Shown here: positions 8,501 to 18,246 of the stretch, in pieces
Numbering within the stretch: position 1 is the first letter of the stretch
How the letters are laid out: each line of letters opens with the position of its first letter
Assembly (NCBI GenBank): GCA_031552145.1
Contig: JAVBMV010000009.1
Span: 1 to 60,984 of the forward strand
Length of the DNA stretch: 60,984 nt
Origin: JAVBMV01 sp031552145
Lineage (GTDB): Bacteria; Myxococcota; Myxococcia; Myxococcales; UBA5297
Reading direction: 5' to 3'
Notes under the pieces: generated by a model
Database searches by the model: none
What the model saw: only the letters and a program-made list of their open reading frames with translations
What the model was told of the DNA's origin: nothing
Position numbers and translations under genes: made by a program

Positions 8501-11500
8501 GCTGCCGGCGGTGCCGGTGGTGGAGGTGCCTTCGCTCGTGACCGCGGGGCGCAGCGCCAGCGCCTCGGTGGCGGAGCCGGTCGAGGGGAGCAGTTACACC
8601 TGGGCCATCGAGGGTGGCTCGCTCATCACGACAGTAGGGACGGAGGTGACCTTCACCCCCTCCGGTGTGGCGGGCGGAGTGGTGACGCTCTATTGCGTGG
8701 AGAAGAACCGCGCCGGCACGGAGGGGGGGCGGGGAAAGGCGCAGAGCACCATCGTGGCGGAGCCGGGAATGCCGACGCTGAGCCAGCGGCTCTACGCGAC
8801 GCAGGGGGAACTCTATTCCGCCAACATTCTCAACGCCAAGGGGGAGAGCAGCTACCGCTGGACCATCGAGGGGGGGCTCTTCGAGACGGAGCCGCCTGGC
8901 GCCGAGGCGGAGGGCGCGGCCGTCCAGTACCGAGCGACAGGCCTCCCCGGCGGTCTGGTCACTTTGGAGTGCACCGAGATCAACAGGGCGGGCGCCGCGG
9001 GCTCGCCCCGCGTGAGCACGAGCACCATTCTGGAGCTGCCGAGCGCGCCGGTGGTGCTGGGTCCTGGCAGCGTCCTGCCTGGGAAGAAGTACTCGGTCTC
9101 TATCGAAGAGGCCAGGCCGGCGGAGTTCGTCTACGGGTGGAGCTTGAGCGGGGCCATACCGGCCACCGGAGCGGGGGCGGCGCTCGACTTCTGGCCCACG
9201 GGGGCCGTCGAGAGCGAGCTGCGCATCGCCGTGGTGGCGACCAACCTCGCCGGCACGACGGGCCCCGAGGGTGTCAAGCTGGTGCAGATCGTGGGGGAGG
9301 TGGGCGTGCCCGAGCTCGAGGCGCCCGAATATGTGACGGCGGGGGAGCAGTTCGTGGCGCGCGTGCGTCAGCCCGCGGCCGCCACCGCCTACGAATGGAG
9401 CATCAGCGGAGGAGACCTGGCGACGTCGACCGGCGAGAGCGTGCTGGTCACTCCTAGAGCTTCGGGAATGGTCCTACTCTTGTGCGTCGCGGTGACGGAG
9501 GTGGGCACCAGCGCGCCGGGAAGCAAGGTGGCCGAAATCGTCGCGCCGCCGGTGGTGCCAGTGCTGGAGGGATTGCCGTCGAAGGTCACGGCGGGAATGG
9601 AATACTGGGTGAAGGTGCAGAGCCCAGTCAGCGGCAGTAAATACGCTTGGGAGGTCACCGGCGCCAAAGTGGACGATACAAGAACGGTCGGCTCCGTTCT
9701 TGTGGTGGAGCCCGAGGCGAGCGGCGCTGTCTCCATCTTCTGCACCGAGACCAACCGGGCGGGAAGCGTGGGAACGCCAGCGAGTGTCTCGGGCGCCATC
9801 TTTGCGAAGGCCTCGGTACCCTCCGTCAGCGCGCCGCAGATCGTGGCAGCCGACGCCAAGGGCATTCTGGCGAGCATCTCGCCGCAGAGTAACGCAGCCT
9901 ACTTATGGAGCATCAAGGGCGGAAAGATCGATAGTTCAGACAATGGCGCGAGCGTCCAATTCACGGCGGCGAGTTCGGGAGAGATTCAGCTGGATTGCAC
10001 GGTGACCAACGGCGCTGGCGATTCGAGCGCCACGGGGACCGCGACCATTCAGATTATCGAGCCACCAAAAACCGACATCGCCGCGCAGCTGGTGCTCACC
10101 ATGGGAGAGAATGGCGTAGCGAGCGTGCCGGCGCAATACGGGGCCACCTATCTCTGGAGCGTCGAGAACGCGCAGGTCTTGGGCGCGACCGACGACGGCT
10201 ATCGGGTGGTGTACAAGCCATCTTCCGTGGGGCGCGTGTTGCTCAAATGCGCGGTGACCAACGCCCTGGGCGTTCAAGGTTCTGGTTCAAACGAAGTCAC
10301 CATCTGGCCGGCGAGCCGTCCGAGCGTGCTCGGCGAGCCGGTGGCGTCGGTCGCGGCGGGTGGCTATCACACCTGCGTCGTTACCGCCGCTGGTGGGGTG
10401 AAGTGTTGGGGCTCCACCAATAATGGGGGGCTGGGAACCGGGACCACGGCCGCGAGCGGATACCCATTGAAGGTCGCCACGATGGAGAGCGGCGTGACGG
10501 CGGTTGCCGCCGCGGGACTGCATACCTGCGCCATTCAAGACGGGCGGGTCTGGTGCTGGGGGCTCAATTCGAATGCGCAGCTGGGTGACAGCAGCGCCGT
10601 CGATAGAAGCTCTCCCGTAAGGGCAGGTTCCCTCTCCGGAATGCGCCATCTCGTGGCGGGCCATTTTCACAATTGTGCGCTCGACAACGCCGGGAAGGTA
10701 TGGTGCTGGGGACTTAATGCCAGTGGACAATTGGGACAGGGCGTGACCGACACGCTGCGTGCCTATCCAGTTCAGGTCTCGCAGCTGGGTAGCGGCGTCT
10801 CGGCCTTGGCTGCTGGTTATCACTATAGCTGTGCGCTGAAGAATGGTGAGATCTGGTGTTGGGGTCGGAATTCGAGCGGTCAACTAGGAAACGGCACGCT
10901 CGTCGATAGCAATCTGCCCGTGGCCGTCGCTGGCCTCGGCGGAAAGGCGGTGGCGATCGCCGGCGGGGGAACCCACGCCTGTGCGCTATTCGAGGATGGC
11001 TCTGTAAAATGCTGGGGGGCGAACGACGCATGGCAGCTCGGCAGCGGTGGAACCGGCGCCAATAGTCTCACTCCGGTCGTCGTCAAGGTAAATGGCGCGA
11101 CGACAAACCTGACGGGAGTGGTCGCGCTCGCGGGCGGCGGCATGCACACCTGTGCGCTCACTCGCCGAGGAGAGGTCTTTTGCTGGGGTAAAGGAGCCGA
11201 AGGAGAGCTGGGCAACGGTTCGGTGGCAAATCAACGATGGGCCGTCGCCGTCAGTGGAATGGGGGTGGGGAGCGACGTGGTGGCCCTCTCCGCGACCTAC
11301 TTTCATACCTGTGCGCTCAGGAGCAGCGGCGGACTGCATTGCTGGGGAAAGAACGAGAGCAAGCAGCTCGGGACCGACACGACGGTCGACAGCGCTGTTC
11401 CCGTGCCGGTGCTGGGCTTTGCCGAGCAGGTTACGGCGGTGGAGCCGGGGCAATACCACATATGTGCTTTGTTTGGTGGTGCCGTCTCGTGCTGGGGCGA

Positions 11501-12740
11501 CAACCAGTATGGACAACTGGGCAATGGAAGCTTTATCGACAGTGTGATGCCCTCCGGGGTTGTGACCGTCCCAGGAGGGGTTTCGGCGCTCTCGGTGGGC
11601 GAACTTCATAATTGCGTGTTGAGCAAGGGAGGGCTCCCTTATTGTTGGGGATGGGGAGCGAGAGGCCAGCTGGGAGATGGTTATATGCAGAACCGTGCGG
11701 CGCCGGTCCAGGTGACTGGCGTGACGACCGCGCAGAAAATCGCCGCTTCTGCGCTCCACTCTTGTGCCGTGGCGAATGGCGCCGCCAAATGCTGGGGGAC
11801 GGAGCTGGTCGGGCAGCTCGGAAACGGTGGCGGTCTGGAGAGCGTGAGCTCGAACCCCGTTTCCGTCGTGGGTCTGACGAGCGGGGTATCGATGCTGGCG
11901 AGCAAGGGGAGTCAAGGGTGCGCCTTGAAGGGAGGCGCCATGAGCTGTTGGGGGTACAACTATTATGGACAGCTCGGCAACAACTCTCAGACGAACAGCG
12001 ATGTGCCAGTCGCTGTCGCAGGGCTCGGGGCTGGAGTGAAAGACATTGTCGTTGGAAATAGTCATGTTTGTGCTATCGGCAGCACTGGCGGTGTCAAGTG
12101 TTGGGGCAGGAACGGCTGGGGGCAGCTCGGCGATCGAAGCAACACGGACAGGTGGACGCCGGTCGATGTGTCGGGCCTCTCTGGCGGCGTGGATGCCGTC
12201 ACCGCGGGCTCCATTCACACCTGCGCGCTAAAGAGCGGAATAGTCCGGTGTTGGGGCGATGGAGTCGGCAACCGTTCATATGGCAAGGAGCCAGTTGCGA
12301 TCGCGGTGCCAGGTAGTGGCGTCTCGGCCATCGCATCGGGCGGCGATCACGACTGTGCGCTCACCGGGGCCGGGGCGCTCTACTGCTGGGGGCGCAATAC
12401 CGATGGAGAGATTGGTGACAATAGCTCGACAGCTCGAGACACGCCGGTGCCTGTGCGGCTGGGGCAGAGCATGGTGCTCTCGGTGCCTGATTCGCTCGGT
12501 CGCGGAAAGAGCGCCGAGCTCGTAGGCGTGGCATCCAGCGCGCTGCCGGTGGCCTTCGAGTCACTCTCGACCGGGGTCTGTACGATCTCGGGCGGGATGG
12601 TCACGGTCGCGGCCAGCGCGGCGGTGGGTTCCGCCTGCGTGGTGCGCGCGACCCAGAACGGTCAGGCGCCGCTCGCCAGCGGTGGCTCGATCGCGCCCGC
12701 GCCCTCTCAGGTGCGCGCCATCCTCGTCACAGCGCAGTGA
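5547..12740 (+). CDS. giant surface lipoprotein: 17 Ig-like repeats plus 14 RCC1 repeats
   Basis: A 2397-residue predicted lipoprotein. A signal peptide ends in the lipobox LLGGC (Cys34), followed by a PKD/Ig-like module (about 46-120). Seventeen tandem ~85-residue Ig-like repeats follow (about 121-1585), each opening with a P-x-x-x-x-P-x-x-V-T-x-G-like phrase and containing S-Y-x-W-(T/S)-I-x-G-G. Fourteen RCC1-type repeats come next (about 1590-2300), enough for two seven-bladed propellers; each blade has a paired HxC and CWG cysteine. A last Ig-like domain ends the chain. GGAGG six bases before the ATG supports the start. Likely an outer-surface adhesion or recognition stalk with a propeller head; the ligand is unknown. 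It converges, with 33 bases between stops, on a broken paralogue, and an inverted-repeat operator lies upstream. Confidence 0.85.
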   Translation: MDMEQAVGSGNGARSSGLAVLLLGAALALLLGGCTDSGVRIYKEPPKIDSFTATRTPISAGTKSALIATFTGLSARVEPGVGEVQSGQLVEVSPAESTRYLLTVTGENGDELTAEATVEVVAPPGAPAIQLPTHVTANRPGYEATATEVAGCRYAWSIEGGALDSAADGMQVRFTPGASGVVRLNVSVIDGLEASASATATAAIVAAPVAPIIPLPSYVESGKSYLASVEQAVEGSSYRWVLSGASPESGAGAALSFTVTGAPGEVLTVRGFETNRAGTEGAEGIATSTIIAQQSLPIVALPEFVTQGIEALASVSNPASSSLYRWAITGGVLEKDEGVEARFTPTAQIGERVSLSVVETNVAGSEGQAGSASSLVVAPPTKPLLDAPALTTQGGVYNASVIGPVEGSSYEWTIVGGQLDQTSGATVTFAVTGAPGGALELTCVEINRAGARGPAGSASIGIAAAPGAPTLSAPSLVTAGEDNTASVVGPDLNATYSWSIVGGQIVAEQGSSVTFRSSGAAGSPVLLFCAATNLAGTTSSPGASTSTVVEPPKRPLITVPQHVTREGYVSATVQNLVGTSSYTWTVFGAEANALTGPTITFRATGPVGGTVTLSCIETNSAASVGEVGTAASIIVDGTLAPIIDVPQFVTEGLVASAEIANANHSSSYTWTIQGGTFEGAATGTRIEFRPTELAGGVVSLGCVETNQAQVQGLQGTALSLVVEPPAVPVIEAPSFTVAEGNYSLTVANLVAASRYRWTILGATPERAEGASVTIMPTAPAGVQISVRCVEINQAGTEGDEGSKQIPIVGASKIPLLDLPQYVTRGEVVTVAVQAPVPTSTYHWSISGGLLHESEGRSVTFTPDLPAGSQVELSCIERSMAGEDGEPGYASGMVVPPPSAPMVVAPEYISTTRAFSAAVQNPVGTSKYASTYTWTVEGAIPAKAWGPSFTFTASGAHQSQVLLSCTETNRAGSTGPATQVTATIIALPAVPVVEVPSLVTAGRSASASVAEPVEGSSYTWAIEGGSLITTVGTEVTFTPSGVAGGVVTLYCVEKNRAGTEGGRGKAQSTIVAEPGMPTLSQRLYATQGELYSANILNAKGESSYRWTIEGGLFETEPPGAEAEGAAVQYRATGLPGGLVTLECTEINRAGAAGSPRVSTSTILELPSAPVVLGPGSVLPGKKYSVSIEEARPAEFVYGWSLSGAIPATGAGAALDFWPTGAVESELRIAVVATNLAGTTGPEGVKLVQIVGEVGVPELEAPEYVTAGEQFVARVRQPAAATAYEWSISGGDLATSTGESVLVTPRASGMVLLLCVAVTEVGTSAPGSKVAEIVAPPVVPVLEGLPSKVTAGMEYWVKVQSPVSGSKYAWEVTGAKVDDTRTVGSVLVVEPEASGAVSIFCTETNRAGSVGTPASVSGAIFAKASVPSVSAPQIVAADAKGILASISPQSNAAYLWSIKGGKIDSSDNGASVQFTAASSGEIQLDCTVTNGAGDSSATGTATIQIIEPPKTDIAAQLVLTMGENGVASVPAQYGATYLWSVENAQVLGATDDGYRVVYKPSSVGRVLLKCAVTNALGVQGSGSNEVTIWPASRPSVLGEPVASVAAGGYHTCVVTAAGGVKCWGSTNNGGLGTGTTAASGYPLKVATMESGVTAVAAAGLHTCAIQDGRVWCWGLNSNAQLGDSSAVDRSSPVRAGSLSGMRHLVAGHFHNCALDNAGKVWCWGLNASGQLGQGVTDTLRAYPVQVSQLGSGVSALAAGYHYSCALKNGEIWCWGRNSSGQLGNGTLVDSNLPVAVAGLGGKAVAIAGGGTHACALFEDGSVKCWGANDAWQLGSGGTGANSLTPVVVKVNGATTNLTGVVALAGGGMHTCALTRRGEVFCWGKGAEGELGNGSVANQRWAVAVSGMGVGSDVVALSATYFHTCALRSSGGLHCWGKNESKQLGTDTTVDSAVPVPVLGFAEQVTAVEPGQYHICALFGGAVSCWGDNQYGQLGNGSFIDSVMPSGVVTVPGGVSALSVGELHNCVLSKGGLPYCWGWGARGQLGDGYMQNRAAPVQVTGVTTAQKIAASALHSCAVANGAAKCWGTELVGQLGNGGGLESVSSNPVSVVGLTSGVSMLASKGSQGCALKGGAMSCWGYNYYGQLGNNSQTNSDVPVAVAGLGAGVKDIVVGNSHVCAIGSTGGVKCWGRNGWGQLGDRSNTDRWTPVDVSGLSGGVDAVTAGSIHTCALKSGIVRCWGDGVGNRSYGKEPVAIAVPGSGVSAIASGGDHDCALTGAGALYCWGRNTDGEIGDNSSTARDTPVPVRLGQSMVLSVPDSLGRGKSAELVGVASSALPVAFESLSTGVCTISGGMVTVAASAAVGSACVVRATQNGQAPLASGGSIAPAPSQVRAILVTAQ

Positions 12741-12773
12741 GCGGCGCCGTGACGAGGCCTCAATGAAGAATGC

Positions 12774-14180
12774 TCAGGGCTCGATCTTTATCGAGACCCT
12801 GCGCTTCGGGGCTGGCCGATAGGAGCCGCCCTCGGGGTGAGGATTCGCGCCGGGCTGGACAGCCTCGATGGTGCATTGGGTGCCCGTTGGCGCGGTTGGG
12901 AGGATGGAGAGGGTGTTGCCCGAGAGCGTGCAGCGCGTGGGCGTGAGGCTCTGTAGCGTGACGGCCAGGCCGCTGGAGGCCACGGCATCCAGCTGGGCCG
13001 TGGCGCCGGGTGCAAGTTTCGTAGGTGTTCCGAGGATAATCTTCTGTGCCAGGTTGATGGGGACGGGGCTGGCGCGGCTGGTATGGCTGTTGTCGCCGAG
13101 CTGCCCGTCGGCGTTGCGACCCCAGCAGTAGAGTCCATCCGCGTGGGAGAGGGCACAGGTGTGGCTGCCGCGCGAGTAGACTTTGGTGGCGCGCAGGGCA
13201 GGGCCGAAGAGCTGGACCGTCGTGGGGGACGCCTTGCCCGTGGTGCTGCCGTCGCCGACCTGACCGTCGGTGTTGCCGCCCCAGCATTTGAGAATGCCGG
13301 AGGCGAGGGCGGCGCAGGTGTGGGAAGTACCGGCGGCGATGGCGACGGCTGGCTCCGCCAGGGCAGTGACTTTGGCTGGAGTGTTGCGGTCCTCGCGGGT
13401 GCCATCGCCGACCTGTCCTTCGGCGTTGGCGCCCCAGCACCAGACGGTGCCGGCCTTGTTCATGGCGCAATTGTGCGCTTCGCCCGAGGCGATTGCCGAG
13501 ATGTCGGCAAGGGATGGAACGGGAGCGGCGACGAGCCGGTCGCTGTTGGTTCCGTCACCCAGCTCTCCGTGCTGGTTACTTCCCCAACATTCGACAGAGC
13601 CAGAAGAGGAGCGCGCGCAGGTGTGGCGGAGACCGCCAGCGAAGGCGGTAGAGGATAGACCGAATGACACGGGAATACTGCGGGGAGTTTGGTTGCTCGA
13701 TACGCTACCAAATTGCCTTCCCCAACACATGACCTGACTGGCTTGGAGCACACAGGCGTTATCTTCGCCCGAAGTAATCGCCTGGACGTTGGAGAGGCCC
13801 GAAAGCTGCTGGGAGGCTCCCGGCGTTTCCCCCTGGCATTGCACCTTGCCAAGGTTATTGATGGCGCAGAGATGGTGGCGCCCGAAGAAGATGGCCTGGG
13901 CTCCGGCGTTCGGGCCGAGCGAAATAGGAATAGAGATGGGGGTGTTCCTATTGCCGTCGGTGGGCGCGAGTTGTCTTCCATTGTTGCATCCCCAGCACAT
14001 GAGCCCGCTGTTCGTCACTGCACAGCTGTTGTGATTTCCAGTCGTGATGGCGGTGGCGGCAACTCCGTTGGGAAATAGAACGTCGACTGGCGTATATCTG
14101 TTTGACCTGGTGCCGTCACCCAGTTGCCCGAAATCGTAATTCCATCCCCAGCACTTGACGCCGCCGGTCGACATGAGTGC
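12774..14180 (-). CDS. broken Ig/RCC1 lipoprotein, segment 4: last RCC1 repeats and terminal Ig-like domain
   Basis: Remaining RCC1 blades (KCWGWNYDFGQLGDGT onward) are followed by a terminal domain with LDAVASSGLAVTLQSL and a CTLSG segment, homologous to the last domain of the intact paralogue. One blade has CQG in place of CWG and two have irregular ends, unlike the regular blades of the intact paralogue. Confidence 0.65.
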   Translation of the reverse strand, partial: ALMSTGGVKCWGWNYDFGQLGDGTRSNRYTPVDVLFPNGVAATAITTGNHNSCAVTNSGLMCWGCNNGRQLAPTDGNRNTPISIPISLGPNAGAQAIFFGRHHLCAINNLGKVQCQGETPGASQQLSGLSNVQAITSGEDNACVLQASQVMCWGRQFGSVSSNQTPRSIPVSFGLSSTAFAGGLRHTCARSSSGSVECWGSNQHGELGDGTNSDRLVAAPVPSLADISAIASGEAHNCAMNKAGTVWCWGANAEGQVGDGTREDRNTPAKVTALAEPAVAIAAGTSHTCAALASGILKCWGGNTDGQVGDGSTTGKASPTTVQLFGPALRATKVYSRGSHTCALSHADGLYCWGRNADGQLGDNSHTSRASPVPINLAQKIILGTPTKLAPGATAQLDAVASSGLAVTLQSLTPTRCTLSGNTLSILPTAPTGTQCTIEAVQPGANPHPEGGSYRPAPKRRVSIKIEP

Positions 14181-15763
14181 GCCTCGTTGGCGGAAATAGC
14201 GATGGCGCCGCTCTGCAGGCCAGCGACATTTTGTGGCGTGAGGGTCTGTGTGGTCGAACCAACTCCCAGTTGTCCATGATCGTTTTTTCCCCAGCATTTT
14301 ACGCCGCCCGAGCTATTCAGTGCGCAGGTGTGAGCCCCCCCGGCGGCGACCGCTGTCATGCCTGAACTCAGGCCTGTAACGGGTGTCGCTCTTATTCGAT
14401 TTGAAGTAGAGGCGTCTCCTAGTTGTCCAAAAGTATTGCTGCCCCAGCATATAATTCCACCAGCTTTCGTAAGGGCGCAGGCGTGAAAGTCTCCGACAGT
14501 GATTGCTATAGCGGTGCCGTCGATGCCCATGACGTGGACGGGAGTCGACCTGCTTATTGTCGAGCCGTCGCCGAGCTGTCCGCTTGCGTTGGTGCCCCAG
14601 CAGGCGATGTCTCCGTTGAACGTAAGAACGCAGCCGTGGCCATTGCCTACAGAGACGTTAGAGGGAACGCTGGTGTTGTCAGAAAAAGTCGCATCCACTG
14701 GTGTGTTTCGATCAATCTTGCTGCCGTCACCGAGTTGTCCGAAGTCGTTTCGCCCCCAGCATTTGGTGCTGGTTCCGATCTGTGCGCATGAGTGAAAGTT
14801 GCCGGTGCCTATCGCGATTGCTGGTTCGCTGATTGAAGCTATGGAGATGGGCGCGTTGCGCTTGATCTTGTCGCCTAGGCCGAGCTGGGCGTATGTGTTA
14901 TCCCCCCAGCAATGAATGGCCTGACCGCTTAGACCGCACAGATGACTCGCTCCGGGCGCGATTGATGAAAACTTTACAGACAAGAGGGGTGCGCCGGGTT
15001 CGCTCCTTGAAATGTTGGTTTCATCCCCAAGCTGCCCGTCAAGGTTGTTGCCCCAGCAATGAGATGTGTCGCCTTCCAGGCTGGCGCAGGTGCTGCGGTC
15101 TGTGGGTGCGATTGAGAGTATGCTGTTCGAGAGGCCTTTGACCGCGGTCGGCGATGAGCGGTCGATAAAGGAGCCATCGCCAAGCTGGCTGTCTCCGTTG
15201 TAGCCCCAGCAGTTTACAATTCCGCCTTCCAGTACCGCACAGGTGAGAAGGTCTCCAAGGCCAAGAGAGAGCACGTTCTTGGAGAGGCCGCTCACCAGGA
15301 CCGGCGACGAACAGTTAGTAAAGAAGCCGTCGGCAAGCTGACCTCTACCGTTGTAGCCCCAGCATTTAACAGTGCCGCGCTCTAGGAGCGCGCACGAATG
15401 GGCGGCGCCTGCCGCGATGGCGGCAACACCATCGGAGATGCCGCTTATTTGGGTGGGCAATAGGCGGGTAGCAAGAGAGCCATTGCCCAATTGTCCATAT
15501 TGATTATTGCCCCAGCATTTGATGAGTCCGCTCTCGAGATGGGCGCAGGTGTGGTGCTGACCCGCTGCGATGGAGAGAACGCCTTCAGAGAGTCCGTTCA
15601 CTTGGGTTGGCGTGTATCGGTCTCTGGTGGTGCCATCTCCGAGTTGGCCATGGTAGTTGTCGCCCCAGCACTTTACAGAGCCGCCTTCTAGAAGCGCGCA
15701 AGAATGTGAGTTTCCCATGGTGATAGAGCTGGCGCTGTAGAGTCCGCTCACGGGGGTGGGTTC
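14173..15763 (-). CDS. broken Ig/RCC1 lipoprotein, segment 3: RCC1 repeats
   Basis: About eleven RCC1 blades, each with an HxC...CWG cysteine pair and GQLGDGS-like ends, run in a third frame. Base composition is visibly richer in A and T than the Ig-coding part. It breaks at NEAHSC (about 14175), where the next frame resumes at MSTGGVKCWG. Confidence 0.65.
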
Positions 15764-18246
15764 AGGCGCTGAGTGATAGAATCGTCGCCGATTTGGCCAT
15801 GGGTGTTCGTGCCCCAGCATTTCACGCTGCCGCTTTCTAGAATCGCACACGTGTGGGTGTGGCCCGTAGCGATGGAGATGACGCCGTTGGAGAGCCCATT
15901 CACCAGGGTTGGCGTGTTTCGGTTGGTGCGTGAACCGTCGCCGATTTGGCCCATGCCGTTGGCGCCCCAGCACTTCACGCCGCCGCTCTCCAGGAGTGCG
16001 CAGGCGTGGAAAGAGCCGGCAGCTACCTGCGTGACGCTCTCCCCTAGGATGCTAGGCAGGGCGGAATCAAATGCCGTCAGTTCCTTTGTCCCACTTCGCG
16101 CCACTCCGGCCCTGTTCGTGACGGTGCAGCGCAAGACGACCTTTCCTTGAATTGCTGCCGTAAAGCGCGCCGTGGCGCCGTTCGCCGTCTCGAGCGTGCC
16201 ATTCTGGATGGTCCAGGCGTAGGTAGCCCCCTCCTGCTGCGGCACGCTGGCCGTTGCGGCCCTTCCGGTGAAGACCATGTTCGGAGCGGTGATCTCCGCC
16301 ACGGGTGGCTGCTCGATTTCAATGCCCTTGGTCGCCGTGCTGCTGCTGTCTCCGACGGAATTGGTCACCTTGCAGGTGAGCGTGATGCTCCCCGGCGCGC
16401 CAGCCGTGAAGCTGATGGAAGATTCCGAGCGGGAGCCGGCGATAACTCCACCCGAAATCGTCCATTCGTAGCTGCAGCCCGGTTGTTCGGCCACGCTTGC
16501 CGGGATCCCTTTCCCGTTTGCGGCCACATAGGCGGGGGCCGCGATCGTTGGCTCTTCGGGCGCCGGGACAATGGTGCTCGTCGCCTTTCCCGCCGTGCCC
16601 GGTGTCCCCGCCCTGTTCGTCTCCACCGCGGAGAGAAGGACGCTGCCGGTGGCGCCCGCGATGAAATGGATCTCGCTTCCCGCGCTCTGCTCCAGCGAGC
16701 CGTTCTCGATGCTCCAGCCATAGCTGCTGCCTGGCACCGGGCTCTGCACGGTGGCGCTATAGGAGCGCCCCGCCGTGACCGACTTGGGCGCCAAGAGCAC
16801 GGGAATGCTCGGCGGCGCCGCGATGCTGCTGATCGCGGTGGCCACGGGGCCCGCGTTTTGGGCGCGGTTCGTCTCGACGCAGGTGAAGGCGATGCCCCCC
16901 GAGCTCCCCGCCGTGAACTGAATGGTGACGCCGGTGGCGCTGGTTGGCGTGGCGCCGGAGAGGGTCCAGGCATAGGTGCTCCCCGCGACGGGACTCTGCA
17001 CCGAGGCGCTCCCTTGATGCTCCGCGGTGATATGCGCTGGCGCGGTGAGCAGCGGCTTCACGGGCGCGGCGACGATCTGCCCCTCCACCGAGACGGGCGT
17101 TCCGGGGATCTCCGCCATGTTGGTCTCGACGCAGGTGAGCGTCGCCGTCCCCGGCGCCCCGGCGGTGAAGGCGACGCTGCTCCCGCTGCTGGAGGCGAGG
17201 GTTCCCCCCTCGATGCTCCAGGCGTAGGTGCTGGTCGATACCGGCCTCTGCACACTGGCGACATAGGCGCGCCCGCTGGTGAGGTAGGGGTCGAGCTTGA
17301 GCGAGAGCGGAGCGAAGGGCGCGATGATGGTCGCCATGGCAACGCTCTGCTCTCCGCTGAGACCGGCCGCGCTCGTCTCGAAGCAGGTGAGCGCCACGGG
17401 TGTGCCCACCTCGCCGGTAGGGGTGAAGGTGACGCTGCTGCCCGTAGCCGTCTCGAGGGCGCCGCCCGTGATGCTCCAGGTGTAGGTGCTGGTGGCGACT
17501 CTATTCTGGATGGTCGCCAAGTACCGCTCGCCCTCCGTCACATACTGTGGGAGCGCCAGCGCGGGGGTCGAGGGCGGATCGGCGATCTGCGCCGTGGCGA
17601 TGCCCTCCGGACCCTCCTGCCCGGCGCGGTTCTTCTCAATGCAGGTGAGCTTTAGCTGCGCGCCCGGCGCGCCAGTGGGTCTAAAGGTGATGGAGGGGCC
17701 CGTCGCCGGGGAGGTGATCTCCCCGCCCTCGATGCTCCAGCGATAGCTGCTGGCGCCGACCAGGTTCGTCACGCTGGCGCCATAGCTCAGGCCCACGGCG
17801 ACCTGGGAAGGGGCGAGGAGCAGCGGCTCGATGGGGGCCGCCACGATGGTGCTGGTGGCCTGGGCCGTGGGGCCCACCGTCAGCGCCTGGTTGGTCTCGG
17901 TGCAGCGCAGGGTGAGCGTCGAGCCGGAGAGGCCCGTTGGCTTGAAGGTGACGCTTACGCCCGTGGCGGGCGAGGTGAGCGAGCCGCCCGAGATGGACCA
18001 GGCGTAGCTGCTCGTGGCCACGGGCGTCAGAATGGTCGCGGTGTGGGTGGCGCCACTGGTGACGAAGGCGGGCAGGTCGAACCGCGGCGCGAGGGGCTCC
18101 GCCACGAGCGTGCTCTCGGCCACGCCGTCGCCACCGCGCGTGCCGGCGCGGTTGCTCTCGACGCAGGTGAGGGGGACCTTGGCGCCGGCGCTCCCCGAGG
18201 GCGCGACGATGACGCTGTTCCCCTCGCTGTTGGAGAGGTGCCCCCC
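15760..18246 (-). CDS. broken Ig/RCC1 lipoprotein, segment 2: Ig-like repeats and first RCC1 blades
   Basis: This segment continues segment 1 in another frame: the rest of repeat 7, eight further Ig-like repeats, then RCC1 blades beginning SFHACALLESGGVKCWG and HTHTCAILESGSVKCWG. The first ATG inside it is at 18123. It ends in GDDSITQRLNPPP and TGA at 15748, where the neighbouring frame carries the expected TPVSGL continuation. Confidence 0.65.
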
